64,000 nucleotides of DNA. It comes from Ketobacter sp963922875 (GTDB lineage Bacteria; Pseudomonadota; Gammaproteobacteria; Pseudomonadales; Ketobacteraceae). This document shows positions 41,058 to 50,912 of this stretch, in pieces. The translations under genes were made by a program, and so were the position numbers. Where the stretch lies: the NCBI GenBank assembly GCA_963922875.1, contig CAWUJH010000011.1, positions 1 to 64,000 on the forward strand, in the 5' to 3' direction. The stretch's first letter is position 1. Each line of letters opens with the position of its first letter. Under the pieces are notes generated by a model that did no database searches, had not been told where the DNA came from, and saw nothing but the letters and a program-made list of their open reading frames with translations.

Positions 41058-42737
41058 TTAATTACTCCGTCTGGTAACTGTTGAAATCACCTTTTTCAGA
41101 GTTTCCATGTGCACGGGCTTCTGCAGATAGTCGGTAAAACCAGCGCCTTCCAACACGGTGTTCTCAGTACTCAAATCGGTCCCCGTCAGCGCGATAATCG
41201 GAATCGAGACATAGGTCTCCAGCTGACGAATACGGCGAGTTGCCTCTGCCCCATCCATCTCTGGCATATTAAAATCCATAAACACTATATCAAATTGAGT
41301 CTTCGCCACTGCGGCTAATGCTTCCATTCCGCTACTCACACACTCCACCTGAAAGCCTAGAGTCTGCAACATTTTTTGAGCAACCAAGCGGTTGGTGGTT
41401 TCATCATCCACCACCAGCGCTTTACAATGCCAAAGTTGATGGCCCCCAACAATATCATTCAAAGCGCCGTTCGCGGCGAGAGGCTGTTCCATTGCATTCA
41501 ACTCCACCGGTAAAGGGGGAAGCACAATAGAAACTTTAAATCGAGACCCTTTATTCAACTCACTTTTAACAGCAATTGTGCCCTTCATCAGACGAACAAG
41601 CTGCCGACATATCGCTAACCCTAACCCCGTTCCAATATAATGATGACCGGTTGTTTCTTCCTGCTCATAAGCGCCAAACAATTGCTCTATACGCGATTGC
41701 GAAATGCCAACACCAGTATCCGCCACGACAAATTCAACCAACCATTCCTGCTGTACTAATTGCGCCCTTACCCACAATTCAACTTTACCCTGTTGCGTAA
41801 ACTTGAGCGCATTGCCCATTAGGTTTTGTAAAATTTGACGAATCCGTAACGGATCTCCGAACAAGATAGGAGGCAGATCTTCAAGCCCATTCACCAAAAA
41901 TTCTACTCCTTCGGCAACTTGAGGCTGCAGAATTTGACAACTACTGGAGACCAATTCACGCAAAGAAAAAGGCACCAAATGCAATTGTATTTTGCCCGCC
42001 TCGCCTTTTGAGAAATCCAGAATATCGTTAACTATGGAGAGTAAATGATTTCCGGAATACTGGATCAGCTGTACATGCTCTGTTTGCTCTACACTTAAGG
42101 GCGTTAGATTCAACAGTTCACAAAAGCCTAAAATACTATTGAGTGGTGTCCTAAGGTCATGGCTCATTTGTGCAAAAAAAAGGCTTTTGGATTTGTTAAT
42201 CTCATCCATAATCGCTTCATTTCTCGCCGCCTGTTTAGCAACAATAATATTTTTATAGTTGCGCAGAGCACTAACTAAGGTTGTCGTTAACTTAACATTA
42301 TCAAGATCTGTTTTGATTCTGTAATCATTGATACCGTATTCCAGGATCACATCCATTTCCGGCGCGTAGCCTGGCTGGCCGGTGCGAAGCACCAATTGCA
42401 TCTCACTATTGTTCAAGGTTTCTCGGATATAGCGCACCAAATCCAAGCCCGCTCGATCGGTTTCCATAACTACATCAACGAAGGCCATGGCTATATCTTG
42501 ATGTTTGTTTAGCACCGCCACTGCTTGTTTATAGGAGTAAGCGGACAATATTTCGATAGGTACATTTTCAAACATGAAAGAAGATAGCACCAAGCGAGTG
42601 ACGGCCACCATATCCTCATCATCATCCACCACCAAAACTTTCCAGGTGCGATCACCACTCAGACGTTCAGAGGGCATATCTTCATCGCCACCAAACAGAG
42701 GAGTATCTAAATCATCAAGTTTGGATAATTTGCTCAT
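41058..42737 (-). CDS. Hybrid histidine kinase (receiver-HK-receiver)
   Basis: The 559-residue cytoplasmic protein has an N-terminal receiver (KVLVVDDDEDMV, VDVVMETDRAG, LRTGQPGYAPE; about 30-160). A histidine kinase core follows (MSHDLRTPLNSILGF about 190-205; ATPase boxes NLMGNALKFT, DTGVGIS, GTGLGLA), and then a C-terminal receiver (ALVVDDETTNRLVA, VFMDFNMPEMDG; about 440-555). It has no membrane segment. The N-terminal receiver has the DVVMETDxAG and RTGQPG motifs typical of receivers linked to DUF3369. Its ATG overlaps the stop of the upstream kinase by one base, so the two are coupled. Confidence 0.88.
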   Translation of the reverse strand: MSKLSKLDDLDTPLFGGDEDMPSERLSGDRTWKVLVVDDDEDMVAVTRLVLSSFMFENVPIEILSAYSYKQAVAVLNKHQDIAMAFVDVVMETDRAGLDLVRYIRETLNNSEMQLVLRTGQPGYAPEMDVILEYGINDYRIKTDLDNVKLTTTLVSALRNYKNIIVAKQAARNEAIMDEINKSKSLFFAQMSHDLRTPLNSILGFCELLNLTPLSVEQTEHVQLIQYSGNHLLSIVNDILDFSKGEAGKIQLHLVPFSLRELVSSSCQILQPQVAEGVEFLVNGLEDLPPILFGDPLRIRQILQNLMGNALKFTQQGKVELWVRAQLVQQEWLVEFVVADTGVGISQSRIEQLFGAYEQEETTGHHYIGTGLGLAICRQLVRLMKGTIAVKSELNKGSRFKVSIVLPPLPVELNAMEQPLAANGALNDIVGGHQLWHCKALVVDDETTNRLVAQKMLQTLGFQVECVSSGMEALAAVAKTQFDIVFMDFNMPEMDGAEATRRIRQLETYVSIPIIALTGTDLSTENTVLEGAGFTDYLQKPVHMETLKKVISTVTRRSN

Positions 42738-44374
42738 CAAATACTTACCTGCTTGCCAGACAGCGTTACCAGAGTGACATCGATTGGAAACTCTATAGCA
42801 AAATGAACACCCTGTTTGGTATCACCCATCAAACTCAAAGACCCACCTAGTACTTGGTGTACTAAATTGTAAACAATGTGGGTACCTAGCCCACTCCCCC
42901 CTTTATGCCGTGCCGTAGTCACAAAGGGATCAAATATTCTATCCCTTATGGAGGGGTCAACCCCTTTACCGTTGTCAAAATAATCCAAATGAATGAGATC
43001 ATCTATCTGTCTAATAACTATTCGTACCACACCATTTTGCCTATCCTCAAATCCATGAATCAAAGAGTTCATCAGCAGATTAGTGAGCACTTGAGAAAGC
43101 GCTCCTGGAGAACTATTTACCATTAGATTTTCAGGAGCCTCAATGATAACTTGATGAGTAGTACGTTTAAATTTCGGGGCCAAGGATAACAAAACCGACT
43201 CAATATAGTCTTTGATATCAAAAGATCTGACATCTTCGTTGGTTTGATCAACTGCCACCATTTTAAAACTCTTGACTAGAGCAGCAGCACGTTCAAGATT
43301 TTTTGACACCATCATATTGGTTTCGACAAGTTCACTCATCGCATCAGAAAAATCTTTTTTGGTCAGGGTTCCGGAGTTGAATAATTTAAAAAGTTCATCG
43401 GCGGTTTGGGTCAAATAGGAAGATGCTGTAATTGCAACCCCAAGCGGCGTATTAATCTCGTGAGCCACACCAGAAACCAGACTCCCTAGCGATGCCATTT
43501 TCTCTTGTTCCGCTAGTTTGCGTTGCGTTTTTTTCAAATCATCTACCGTTTTTCTGAGCACCTGCATATTCTGCTCAAGCTCCATGGTTCTGATAAAAAC
43601 ATTGTGCTCCAAGGTTTCATTTAAGGTTAGGATTTCACTTTCCTTCTGTTCTCGCTCAAGATTTATTTTTTGAATAACAGAGAGCATGTTATTAAAAGAA
43701 CTCGTTAGCTCACCTAATTCGTCGTCATTATGCTTGATCGCTCGGCGGCTATAGTCCCTGGTCTTTGTAATTTCTTTAGCTGTCTCATTTAGCTCGGTTA
43801 TGGGGCTAACAATAATACGACGAAAAAAACCGGCTAGATAAAGTGCCACAAAAATTGATACCGAAAATGCAACCGCCACAAACACCATGGTGCGATCCAC
43901 AAAAGACCCCACATAGGATAAATCTGTTACTATCTGAACCAGACCCACTTTCTCGTTGCCCGCGTAGATATTACCCACAGTTCTAACGAAATCTCCTTCA
44001 AAAGCCGCTAGAATTTCTGTGGAATATGGAAGAATATCTGGAACGGGAAAGGTGCCACTGAAATCGCCGTAAGACGTAAATACTCGATAGTTACCTGTAG
44101 CCTCATCAAGAACATAAATAATTGCAGCAACAAAGTGTTCTGATTCCGCCAATAGTTTCAGCAACTCTACGGCCAAATCATCAGCGTTAAACAACACCGC
44201 TGGGCCACTCATGGAGGCAACAAGCCGAGTATCTGCCCGAGCGTCACTGACAGCAAAGGTCTTAACACCATTGTTGGTATTGATTATAGAAGGTATCGCC
44301 ACCATGATAGCGCTGAACGCGGCCACGCCAGTAATAATGAGAAATACTTTTTTCCCGAAAGCCAGCTTAAGCAT
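42737..44374 (-). CDS. Membrane sensor histidine kinase with HAMP domain
   Basis: The 545-residue protein has a first membrane helix (VFLIITGVAAFSAIMVAI). A periplasmic sensor of about 130 residues follows that resembles CHASE8-type domains (ARADTRLVASMSGPAVLFNADD). A second helix, a HAMP linker (SPITELNETAKEITKTRDYS), a coiled coil and a DHp domain with GVAHEINTPLG come next. The ATPase domain has NLLMNSLIHGFED, DNGKGVD and GSGLGTHIV. It would phosphorylate the receivers of the co-transcribed hybrid kinase or the divergent HD-GYP protein. The signal is unknown. Confidence 0.87.
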   Translation of the reverse strand: MLKLAFGKKVFLIITGVAAFSAIMVAIPSIINTNNGVKTFAVSDARADTRLVASMSGPAVLFNADDLAVELLKLLAESEHFVAAIIYVLDEATGNYRVFTSYGDFSGTFPVPDILPYSTEILAAFEGDFVRTVGNIYAGNEKVGLVQIVTDLSYVGSFVDRTMVFVAVAFSVSIFVALYLAGFFRRIIVSPITELNETAKEITKTRDYSRRAIKHNDDELGELTSSFNNMLSVIQKINLEREQKESEILTLNETLEHNVFIRTMELEQNMQVLRKTVDDLKKTQRKLAEQEKMASLGSLVSGVAHEINTPLGVAITASSYLTQTADELFKLFNSGTLTKKDFSDAMSELVETNMMVSKNLERAAALVKSFKMVAVDQTNEDVRSFDIKDYIESVLLSLAPKFKRTTHQVIIEAPENLMVNSSPGALSQVLTNLLMNSLIHGFEDRQNGVVRIVIRQIDDLIHLDYFDNGKGVDPSIRDRIFDPFVTTARHKGGSGLGTHIVYNLVHQVLGGSLSLMGDTKQGVHFAIEFPIDVTLVTLSGKQVSI

Positions 44375-44565
44375 CGAAAGCCCGCTATGGCAACTTATAT
44401 AACCGAACGCTATATACGCTCTCGTTTTTAAACAACGTCCTTTTCATTACTACTTCCTGAAATTTGTTTTTAGATATCGAAGTATAGCTGCCAATTAATA
44501 GGAGCGTTTTTGATTTGTTGCTACTATTAATTTTACGATGGAACGAAAACAGCCCAATTAACCCT

Positions 44566-46125
44566 ATGGATAATAATGGTTTACTTTTTAGTGAAGATAC
44601 TTCTACCGCCAAGGCAGAGTCTTCAGCTCATCACCAAAAGCGTCCTTGGCTAATTCTCGTCGTTGACGATGAGCAGGAAATTCATAACGTAACCCGCCTG
44701 GTTCTTAAAAGTGTACAGTTTGATGGCAGACCTCTGCAGTTTCTTAACGCTTATTCCGCCCAAGAAGCCAAAGACATTCTCCAACAAGAACAGGATATTG
44801 CTTTAGCCATTATTGATGTGGTGATGGAAACCGACGATGCCGGTTTAACATTGGTTAACTGGATACGAAAAGAGTTAACTAACGATAAGATTCGATTGGT
44901 TTTACGCACCGGCCAACCAGGACAGGCACCCGAGCAACAGGTCATTGAAAACTACGACATTAATGACTACAAAGATAAAACCGACTTAACCCAGGTTAAA
45001 ATGAAAACCCTGGTTTATGCGGCACTACGATCCTATCGCGATATCGTCACCATAGATCGAAGTAAACAAGGATTGGAACGAGTCATTAAAGCGACCTCGA
45101 CAATTTATCAAAATTACTCGATGGAAAGTTTTGCTTCCGCAATCCTTGATCAGATTAATCGTTTGTTGAACTATGAATACGATTCTATTTACGCATCTGC
45201 AATAAGGGCGATGGCTGCCAGCCACAAACCGAACTCAAGTCACTTTGAAGTAGTGGCAACTACCGGCAATATCGCAACGCAAATCGACAGTAGCCCGAAC
45301 AAAGCCATACCCCCTGATATAATTGATGGCTTCAATCAGGCACTGCTTGCCAAACAAAGCCTGTATCTGGATGACCGATTTTTTGGCTACTTCATTACTA
45401 ACCGGGGCCATGAGCACTTGCTGTATGTTTCGCCTGGTAACAAGCTAACAGAAACCGAGTTACACTTGTTGAAGCTGTACAGCAACAGTGTGGCCATAGC
45501 CCTGGAAAGCCGCAATCTCCACAATGAAGTGGAAGAAACACAGCGAGAGCTAATTTTTCGCCTCAGTGGGGCCATGGAAAGACATTCCGCCGAAACCGGC
45601 GCCCATGTGAAAAGAGTTGCAGAAATTGCTGAGTTATTGGCGTTAAAGTATGGTTTGGGAGAAGAATTCGCCGCTCAAATCAAGCTCGCATCTCCCCTAC
45701 ATGACATAGGCAAGATTGGTATCCCGGATAATATTCTGAAAAAGCCCGGCCCGCTCGATCCATTAGAGTGGGAACAGATGAAAACACACTCTGATATTGG
45801 TTACCAGTTATTGGGCAACTCCGACAAAGCCCTAATCAATTTAGCGGCCATCATTGCCTGTCAGCATCACGAAAACTGGGATGGCAGCGGTTACCCTAAA
45901 GGACTTAAGGGCTACGACATCCATGTGGCAGGCAGAATCACCGCACTTGCTGACGTCTTTGATGCCCTGGGCAGCAAACGTTGTTATAAGGCCCCATGGG
46001 ATGCCCAGTCAATTCTCGATGAAATACAGCTTTTATCTGGCACCAAGTTTGAACCGGGCTTAGTTGAACTACTAATGCTCCACCACAAGGAACTTTTAGC
46101 TATCCGTGAAAAGTTTCCGGACTAG
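44566..46125 (+). CDS. Response regulator with DUF3369 and HD-GYP domains
   Basis: The 519-residue protein has three parts: a receiver (ILVVDDEQEIHNVTRLVL, IDVVMETDDAG, LRTGQPGQAPE; about 28-150), a DUF3369 sensor-like region (about 160-310), and an HD-GYP phosphodiesterase (about 330-510) with HDIGKIGIPD (His 379) and HHENWDGSGYP. All metal ligands of active c-di-GMP phosphodiesterases appear present. It is divergent from the two kinases, so it is likely their output. The ATG at 44566 was chosen because the 17 upstream residues are not domain-like; the RBS is weak. Confidence 0.88.
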   Translation: MDNNGLLFSEDTSTAKAESSAHHQKRPWLILVVDDEQEIHNVTRLVLKSVQFDGRPLQFLNAYSAQEAKDILQQEQDIALAIIDVVMETDDAGLTLVNWIRKELTNDKIRLVLRTGQPGQAPEQQVIENYDINDYKDKTDLTQVKMKTLVYAALRSYRDIVTIDRSKQGLERVIKATSTIYQNYSMESFASAILDQINRLLNYEYDSIYASAIRAMAASHKPNSSHFEVVATTGNIATQIDSSPNKAIPPDIIDGFNQALLAKQSLYLDDRFFGYFITNRGHEHLLYVSPGNKLTETELHLLKLYSNSVAIALESRNLHNEVEETQRELIFRLSGAMERHSAETGAHVKRVAEIAELLALKYGLGEEFAAQIKLASPLHDIGKIGIPDNILKKPGPLDPLEWEQMKTHSDIGYQLLGNSDKALINLAAIIACQHHENWDGSGYPKGLKGYDIHVAGRITALADVFDALGSKRCYKAPWDAQSILDEIQLLSGTKFEPGLVELLMLHHKELLAIREKFPD

Positions 46126-46126
46126 T

Positions 46127-46417
46127 TCAACGATTTCTTTCATTAAACTTGCGTAACTGGTCTTCAGTGGCAGGTTTTTGATAAAGCGCCTTCCACTCGC
46201 TATACGGCATACCATAAATACGTTCACGAGCTTGCTCATAATCCATGGTTTCGCCTAACTGCTGAGCCTCAGCCACCATCCATTTCGCCAGGCAATTCCG
46301 GCAGAAATCAGCCAGAATCATCAAGTCAATATTCTGCACATCCTTATTGTCATCTAAGTGCTGCAACAAGCGTCGGAAGACCGCCGCTTCTATTGCCATT
46401 TGTTTGTCAGAATCCAA
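46127..46417 (-). CDS. DUF1244 family protein
   Basis: The 96-residue protein matches the small conserved DUF1244 family: AAVFRRLLQHLDDNKDVQNIDLM, LADFCRNCLAKWM and YGMPYSEWKALYQKPA. The FCRNCLAKW pattern (CxxC) is characteristic. The start is TTG at 46417 with GGGGA upstream; an ATG is seven codons in. Function is unknown in the family. It ends 1 bp from the HD-GYP gene, convergent. Confidence 0.85.
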   Translation of the reverse strand: MDSDKQMAIEAAVFRRLLQHLDDNKDVQNIDLMILADFCRNCLAKWMVAEAQQLGETMDYEQARERIYGMPYSEWKALYQKPATEDQLRKFNERNR

Positions 46418-46666
46418 ACGTATTCCCCTTCAATTAGTTTACTGTTGTTACGGTTCTTTACATTGAATCACATGAGAAGTCTCTTACGGAACAAGCCACT
46501 ACAAACTGTGACCCGCAGGCACCTATAACTCTATCAAGATACAAAATAACGCTTTGACTGCTCAGATCATTTATGTACGATAATCGATAGCCAAGAATAA
46601 AAGAAGAAGGCCGGCGACTTCTAGCGGGTTAAACAATAATAAATGGTTCTGATCGAGGGATTTTCT

Positions 46667-49045
46667 GTGTTTATCATCAAACGAGTTCTCCTGTTAACAT
46701 TAGCAATTGGGCTTGCCGCTTGTGAACAAGCGAATATTTTAGCCCCCACTCATAACTTAGTGGAAGATGAAAAACCCGCTCATTTTGCCGTTGAATTCTC
46801 GAAAGGTGCAGGAATCCCAGTTGACCTCAATTTACAGCTTAATGCCGCTGACGTTACTGATCTGTTCACTGTAACAGCCACGGGGGCGGAAGCCACTGGC
46901 GCTACACTGGCTGACTATGTATTTCCAGGTTTGAATACCTTCCGAGTCGTGGCCTTTCAACAAATCAAGCAAATCGAATTTTATTATGATCAGGATGGAC
47001 CCGTTATCCATCTTCTGGATACAGACAAGGCCAACAAAGTAGTCAGCGGCTATGTCAATGATATGGCCGGTGTGAAAAGCCTCACCCTTGACGGTCAAGC
47101 CGTTGCCTTAAACGAAAATAATGAGTTTTCGGTAAGCTACACTGACGCCCCATTCAACACCTTCGTAGCAGTCGACGGTTTTAATCATGAAAGCTCCACC
47201 ACCTTTGCCCGCAATGACAACACCTTCACCGGGCTTTCTGCACGTTTGAACCAGGGTGGTTTGGACTTTTTGGTACATGTGCTGGAAGAGGAGATAAACA
47301 CCACAGATTTTAACGCCTTAGCACAGAGTGTCGGCAGTACCCAGTTACTGAACCTGATCGTTTTGAATATGAAAGCAGCGGTTACCGGCTTGAATATCGA
47401 CGGCGTAGATATTGAACTCGAAGCACTGGAAGACGAAACCATCAATGGCAATATCAAAACCGACAATTTCAACGTTGGTGTGCGCCTCGAAGTTGATATC
47501 TTCCCACTGACTTTGCTTACCGGGCCGATTCTTACCAACGTAAACGCGAAGATTACGGGTCTGGACGCCGGCACCAATGTGCTCGTTGATATTGTGGACT
47601 CTGATTTAGATTTTGCCTTGGCAGATACCACTGCAACATGGGATAACATTGCGGTTACCTACGTTAGTGGCGAACGCTCAAATATCATTCAGGATGTTTT
47701 TGGCACTATTACTACCGGTGTAGTGAACTTCTTGACCCCGCTATTAAAGCCAATGGTCATTAAAGTGGTTGAAAACACCATCGTGCCCCAGCTTTCCAAT
47801 TTTCTGAAAGATATCCCCATCAATCTGCAGATCGTTACTCTGGCAGAAAGCGAAGAGATCCGGGTAACGGCGTTACCTAACTTCCTGGACACGAAAGAGA
47901 AAGGTATCACAATTGATTTGGGCACTCGAATCTGGGCACCCACACCTTCACCAGCAGCGCCCGGTGTATTGGGCTCATTGTACCGTGAAGGCGATACCCC
48001 CACCCTAGGATCCACTACACCTGACGGCGAGCCCTTTGACTTCGGTGTTATGATCTCTGAAAACGTGGTTAACCAAGCATTAAGCGCGGCACAGGAATCC
48101 GGTATCACTACTCTGCATGTGAGTCCTGGCTTCTATAGCAATTTCACCCCACAAGGTATTAAAGTTTTCATGCCTGAAGGCAGTGAAATTGCTGACAACG
48201 ATCAAATTGGCTTCCGCTTTCAACCAAGTTCAGCTCCTTACATAAAATTCCAGCCTGGACGTGATGACAGTGCAGCCGGACTTTTCGTTTGGCATGATGT
48301 GAGCTTCGCTTTCGATTTGTACAAAGTCGCCTGGGGTGAGTATCGTCCTATTTTCGGCATTACCTTCGATCTTGAAGTGCCTTTTGAAGTAGACGCCTCT
48401 ACGGATGGTTATTTGCAAATCGGTTTAGAGCAACTGCCCCACTTCCGTATTCTTAGCCAAGACGTCACAGGCTCTATCGTGCTGCCGGTGGGCTTTATCA
48501 ACAACTCTATGAAGTTCATCTTACCCATGGTCATGCCCACGATTGCAGAGCGCCTGAAAACTGTGCCACTGCCAAGAATCTACCAGCATACCGTCAACAT
48601 GAATGACTTCTGGGTAAGCGGTTCTGCGGCAAACAATTTGGCTCTTGCCGGAGATTTAGTGCCAGTCGGTGTCACTGAAGCAGCAGAGCCACCGGTTACC
48701 GAGATCGACGAAGTCACTACTGGAGACGTAGTGGTTGAAGTGGAAAGCGATAACACCAGCGGCCTGATTGTTATTAATGACTACATTACTGTGCTCAACG
48801 GTGAAGTCACTATTGATGTAAATACATTAAATGGTGGCGGTAGCTATCTGGATTCCCTGGAATATCGCTACCGTTTGGACAATGGCGCTTGGTCAATCTG
48901 GAAACATCGTGATGAAATCAAGTTGGGTTATCTGTTAGCTGGACCACATGCGATTGAAATTTGCGCAAGAAACGCCGCATTGAAAATTGAAATCGCCTGC
49001 CCCATCGTAGAGTTTGATACCTCCGTAGCGGCAAACACTCAGTAA
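46667..49045 (+). CDS. Lipoprotein with predicted BPI/TULIP-like lipid-binding domains
   Basis: The protein has about 792 residues. The GTG start (46667) follows GAGGGA and gives a compact lipoprotein signal (VFIIKRVLLLTLAIGLAAC). After a beta-rich N-terminal part (about 20-150), two regions follow the pattern of BPI-type TULIP domains: long amphipathic strands, the helix-like VVNFLTPLLKPMVIKVVEN, then LQIGLEQLPHF, VGFINNSMKFILP, PTIAERLKTVPLP and a closing NNLALAGDLV. The order of strands and the Pro-Leu-Pro turn mirror the BPI C-terminal half. A beta-sandwich-like tail (about 690-790) ends the protein. TULIP proteins bind lipids in a tunnel. The next genes are tamA-tamB. The fold call is moderate; the role is inference. 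Confidence 0.6.
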   Translation: MFIIKRVLLLTLAIGLAACEQANILAPTHNLVEDEKPAHFAVEFSKGAGIPVDLNLQLNAADVTDLFTVTATGAEATGATLADYVFPGLNTFRVVAFQQIKQIEFYYDQDGPVIHLLDTDKANKVVSGYVNDMAGVKSLTLDGQAVALNENNEFSVSYTDAPFNTFVAVDGFNHESSTTFARNDNTFTGLSARLNQGGLDFLVHVLEEEINTTDFNALAQSVGSTQLLNLIVLNMKAAVTGLNIDGVDIELEALEDETINGNIKTDNFNVGVRLEVDIFPLTLLTGPILTNVNAKITGLDAGTNVLVDIVDSDLDFALADTTATWDNIAVTYVSGERSNIIQDVFGTITTGVVNFLTPLLKPMVIKVVENTIVPQLSNFLKDIPINLQIVTLAESEEIRVTALPNFLDTKEKGITIDLGTRIWAPTPSPAAPGVLGSLYREGDTPTLGSTTPDGEPFDFGVMISENVVNQALSAAQESGITTLHVSPGFYSNFTPQGIKVFMPEGSEIADNDQIGFRFQPSSAPYIKFQPGRDDSAAGLFVWHDVSFAFDLYKVAWGEYRPIFGITFDLEVPFEVDASTDGYLQIGLEQLPHFRILSQDVTGSIVLPVGFINNSMKFILPMVMPTIAERLKTVPLPRIYQHTVNMNDFWVSGSAANNLALAGDLVPVGVTEAAEPPVTEIDEVTTGDVVVEVESDNTSGLIVINDYITVLNGEVTIDVNTLNGGGSYLDSLEYRYRLDNGAWSIWKHRDEIKLGYLLAGPHAIEICARNAALKIEIACPIVEFDTSVAANTQ

Positions 49046-49063
49046 CCCCCCATTAAACACAAC

Positions 49064-49096
49064 AAAAAGGGCTCTTTGGTGGAGCCCTTTTTTTTT
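49064..49096 (+). terminator. Rho-independent terminator after the TULIP lipoprotein
   Basis: AAAAAGGGCTC and GAGCCCTTTTT arms with a 7-base loop and nine T's form a strong terminator. It separates the lipoprotein gene from tamAB, so they are distinct transcripts. Confidence 0.92.
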
Positions 49097-49175
49097 GGGG
49101 AATCTTTTTTGTTCGTGGCCTGTCTCAGGTTAACATATACTTAACTTAGCAAATGGACGGGCCCCCCAACTCAAC

Positions 49176-50912
49176 GTGCATTCTCAATTCTTACTTCAGC
49201 AGCGTCTTCGTGTACTCCCTTGCCTTCTTTTACTAGTGGCGAATCTGAGTTGGGCGGCATCAATCAAAGTAACAATTGATGGTGTACCTGAATCCGTTAA
49301 ATCCAATATCCGCCTCTATTTCGAACGCTGGGAGAAACTGCCTACTGATAACTCAACGGCACTGAAACAGCGAATTGAGCAAACGGTACTAAAAAGCATG
49401 CAACCTCTGGGTTATTATCAACCAGAAATCAATTACAGCATTGAAGGCCAAAAACTCAACCTCAGTATAAATCCCGGACCAGCCGTGCATTGGAGTAAGA
49501 TCACAGTCACTCTAAACTCGACACCGGAGACGCTACCAAAAGTCCTTGAAAAGGCGCTCAACAACTATCCCATGGTAGCGGGTGAACGGATCGATCATAG
49601 CCTGTACGACAATTACAAAAAAGAACTGCTTTCAAACTTTCAAAAGCTTGGATACCTTGACGCGCAATGGATCACCAACCGTCTGGAAGTGGATATCACG
49701 CAACAAGAAGCTAATGTTGTTCTGATTTTGGAGGCTGGTAGGCGCTATACCATTGAAGAGGTCATTATTGAAGGCAGCGAGTTGTGGCCAAGAACCATTA
49801 ACGCCATGGTGGATTTGCACGCTGGAGATTGGTATGACGCTGACGCGATTGCCCAGCTTTACGATAGTTTGCTGGGCAGCGGCTACTTTGAATACGCCAA
49901 TGTAGAAATTGACCGGCAACCACCGGACCAAGCAGTCTTAAACGTTAAACTCACAGAACGCCCAACAGACCACTTCAGCACGGGGATTGGTTATGGTACC
50001 GATACAGGACCCCGCGCAAAATTCGGCTGGACCCGCCCCCAAGTAAACGACCGTGGCGACAGCCTGCAAACCAACTTACAGGTCTCTTCAATCAGCAAAG
50101 AACTGTCATCTCAGTATCGCATACCCTGGCCACACCCCCTCGAGCGCTACTTAAGCTGGGATACGGGAGTACGTCAGGAAACCACCACCGATCGCGAATC
50201 AACGCTATTGTCTACTGGTCTATCTTTCAATCGAGTAAAACCACAACAATGGCAATACAATTATGGCGTGAATCTCGAAGACGAAACCTATCGTCAAGGT
50301 GACAACGCCAAAGAGCAAGTCACTTATTTGATGCCTAACTACCACGCGCTAAAGCGCACTAAAATCACATCGAATGGCGATATTTTGGCGCGGGGAAAAT
50401 ACTGGTTTGATACTTTATTTGGCTTTAGTTTTCTGGAAGACAATACGCGGTTTTTAAGTATGACCGTGGGCGCAAACTTCGACTTCATGATCACCCCGAA
50501 TCACAGCATCATTCCCCGCTTTGAATTCGGCGCTATTGCAACTGACGAAATCGAGTCAGTCCCCCTGAGCAAACGTTTTTATACCGGGGGTGACCAAACA
50601 GTTCGCGGATTCAAATACAACTCCTTAGCTCCCAAGGATGAAGAACAGCAATTGATTGGTGGCCAGTTTCTCAATGTATTTAGCCTGGAGTATCAATACC
50701 AACTGTTTAAGAATTGGCGAGCCGCCACCTTTGTAGACACCGGTCGCACCTATATTTCCAGTCATGACCCCTTTCATACCGGGGCCGGATTTGGTCTGCG
50801 CTGGCAACTGCCCCTGGGAAAAATCGCCTTTGACCTTGCTCGCCCGATCACCAACGAGGAAGAAGACGGCGACAAATGGCGCATACATATTTACATGAGT
50901 GCCCTGCTATGA
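49176..50912 (+). CDS. tamA: Translocation and assembly module subunit TamA
   Basis: The 578-residue outer-membrane protein has a signal peptide (VLPCLLLLVANLSWA), three POTRA domains (about 28-265) and a 16-strand Omp85-type barrel. RFYTGGDQTVRGF is the Omp85 loop 6 motif, and IHIYMSALL is the C-terminal strand. With TamB it spans the envelope and is implicated in outer-membrane protein insertion and phospholipid transport. The start is a GTG with a weak RBS. tamB overlaps by 4 bp. Confidence 0.95.
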   Translation: MHSQFLLQQRLRVLPCLLLLVANLSWAASIKVTIDGVPESVKSNIRLYFERWEKLPTDNSTALKQRIEQTVLKSMQPLGYYQPEINYSIEGQKLNLSINPGPAVHWSKITVTLNSTPETLPKVLEKALNNYPMVAGERIDHSLYDNYKKELLSNFQKLGYLDAQWITNRLEVDITQQEANVVLILEAGRRYTIEEVIIEGSELWPRTINAMVDLHAGDWYDADAIAQLYDSLLGSGYFEYANVEIDRQPPDQAVLNVKLTERPTDHFSTGIGYGTDTGPRAKFGWTRPQVNDRGDSLQTNLQVSSISKELSSQYRIPWPHPLERYLSWDTGVRQETTTDRESTLLSTGLSFNRVKPQQWQYNYGVNLEDETYRQGDNAKEQVTYLMPNYHALKRTKITSNGDILARGKYWFDTLFGFSFLEDNTRFLSMTVGANFDFMITPNHSIIPRFEFGAIATDEIESVPLSKRFYTGGDQTVRGFKYNSLAPKDEEQQLIGGQFLNVFSLEYQYQLFKNWRAATFVDTGRTYISSHDPFHTGAGFGLRWQLPLGKIAFDLARPITNEEEDGDKWRIHIYMSALL

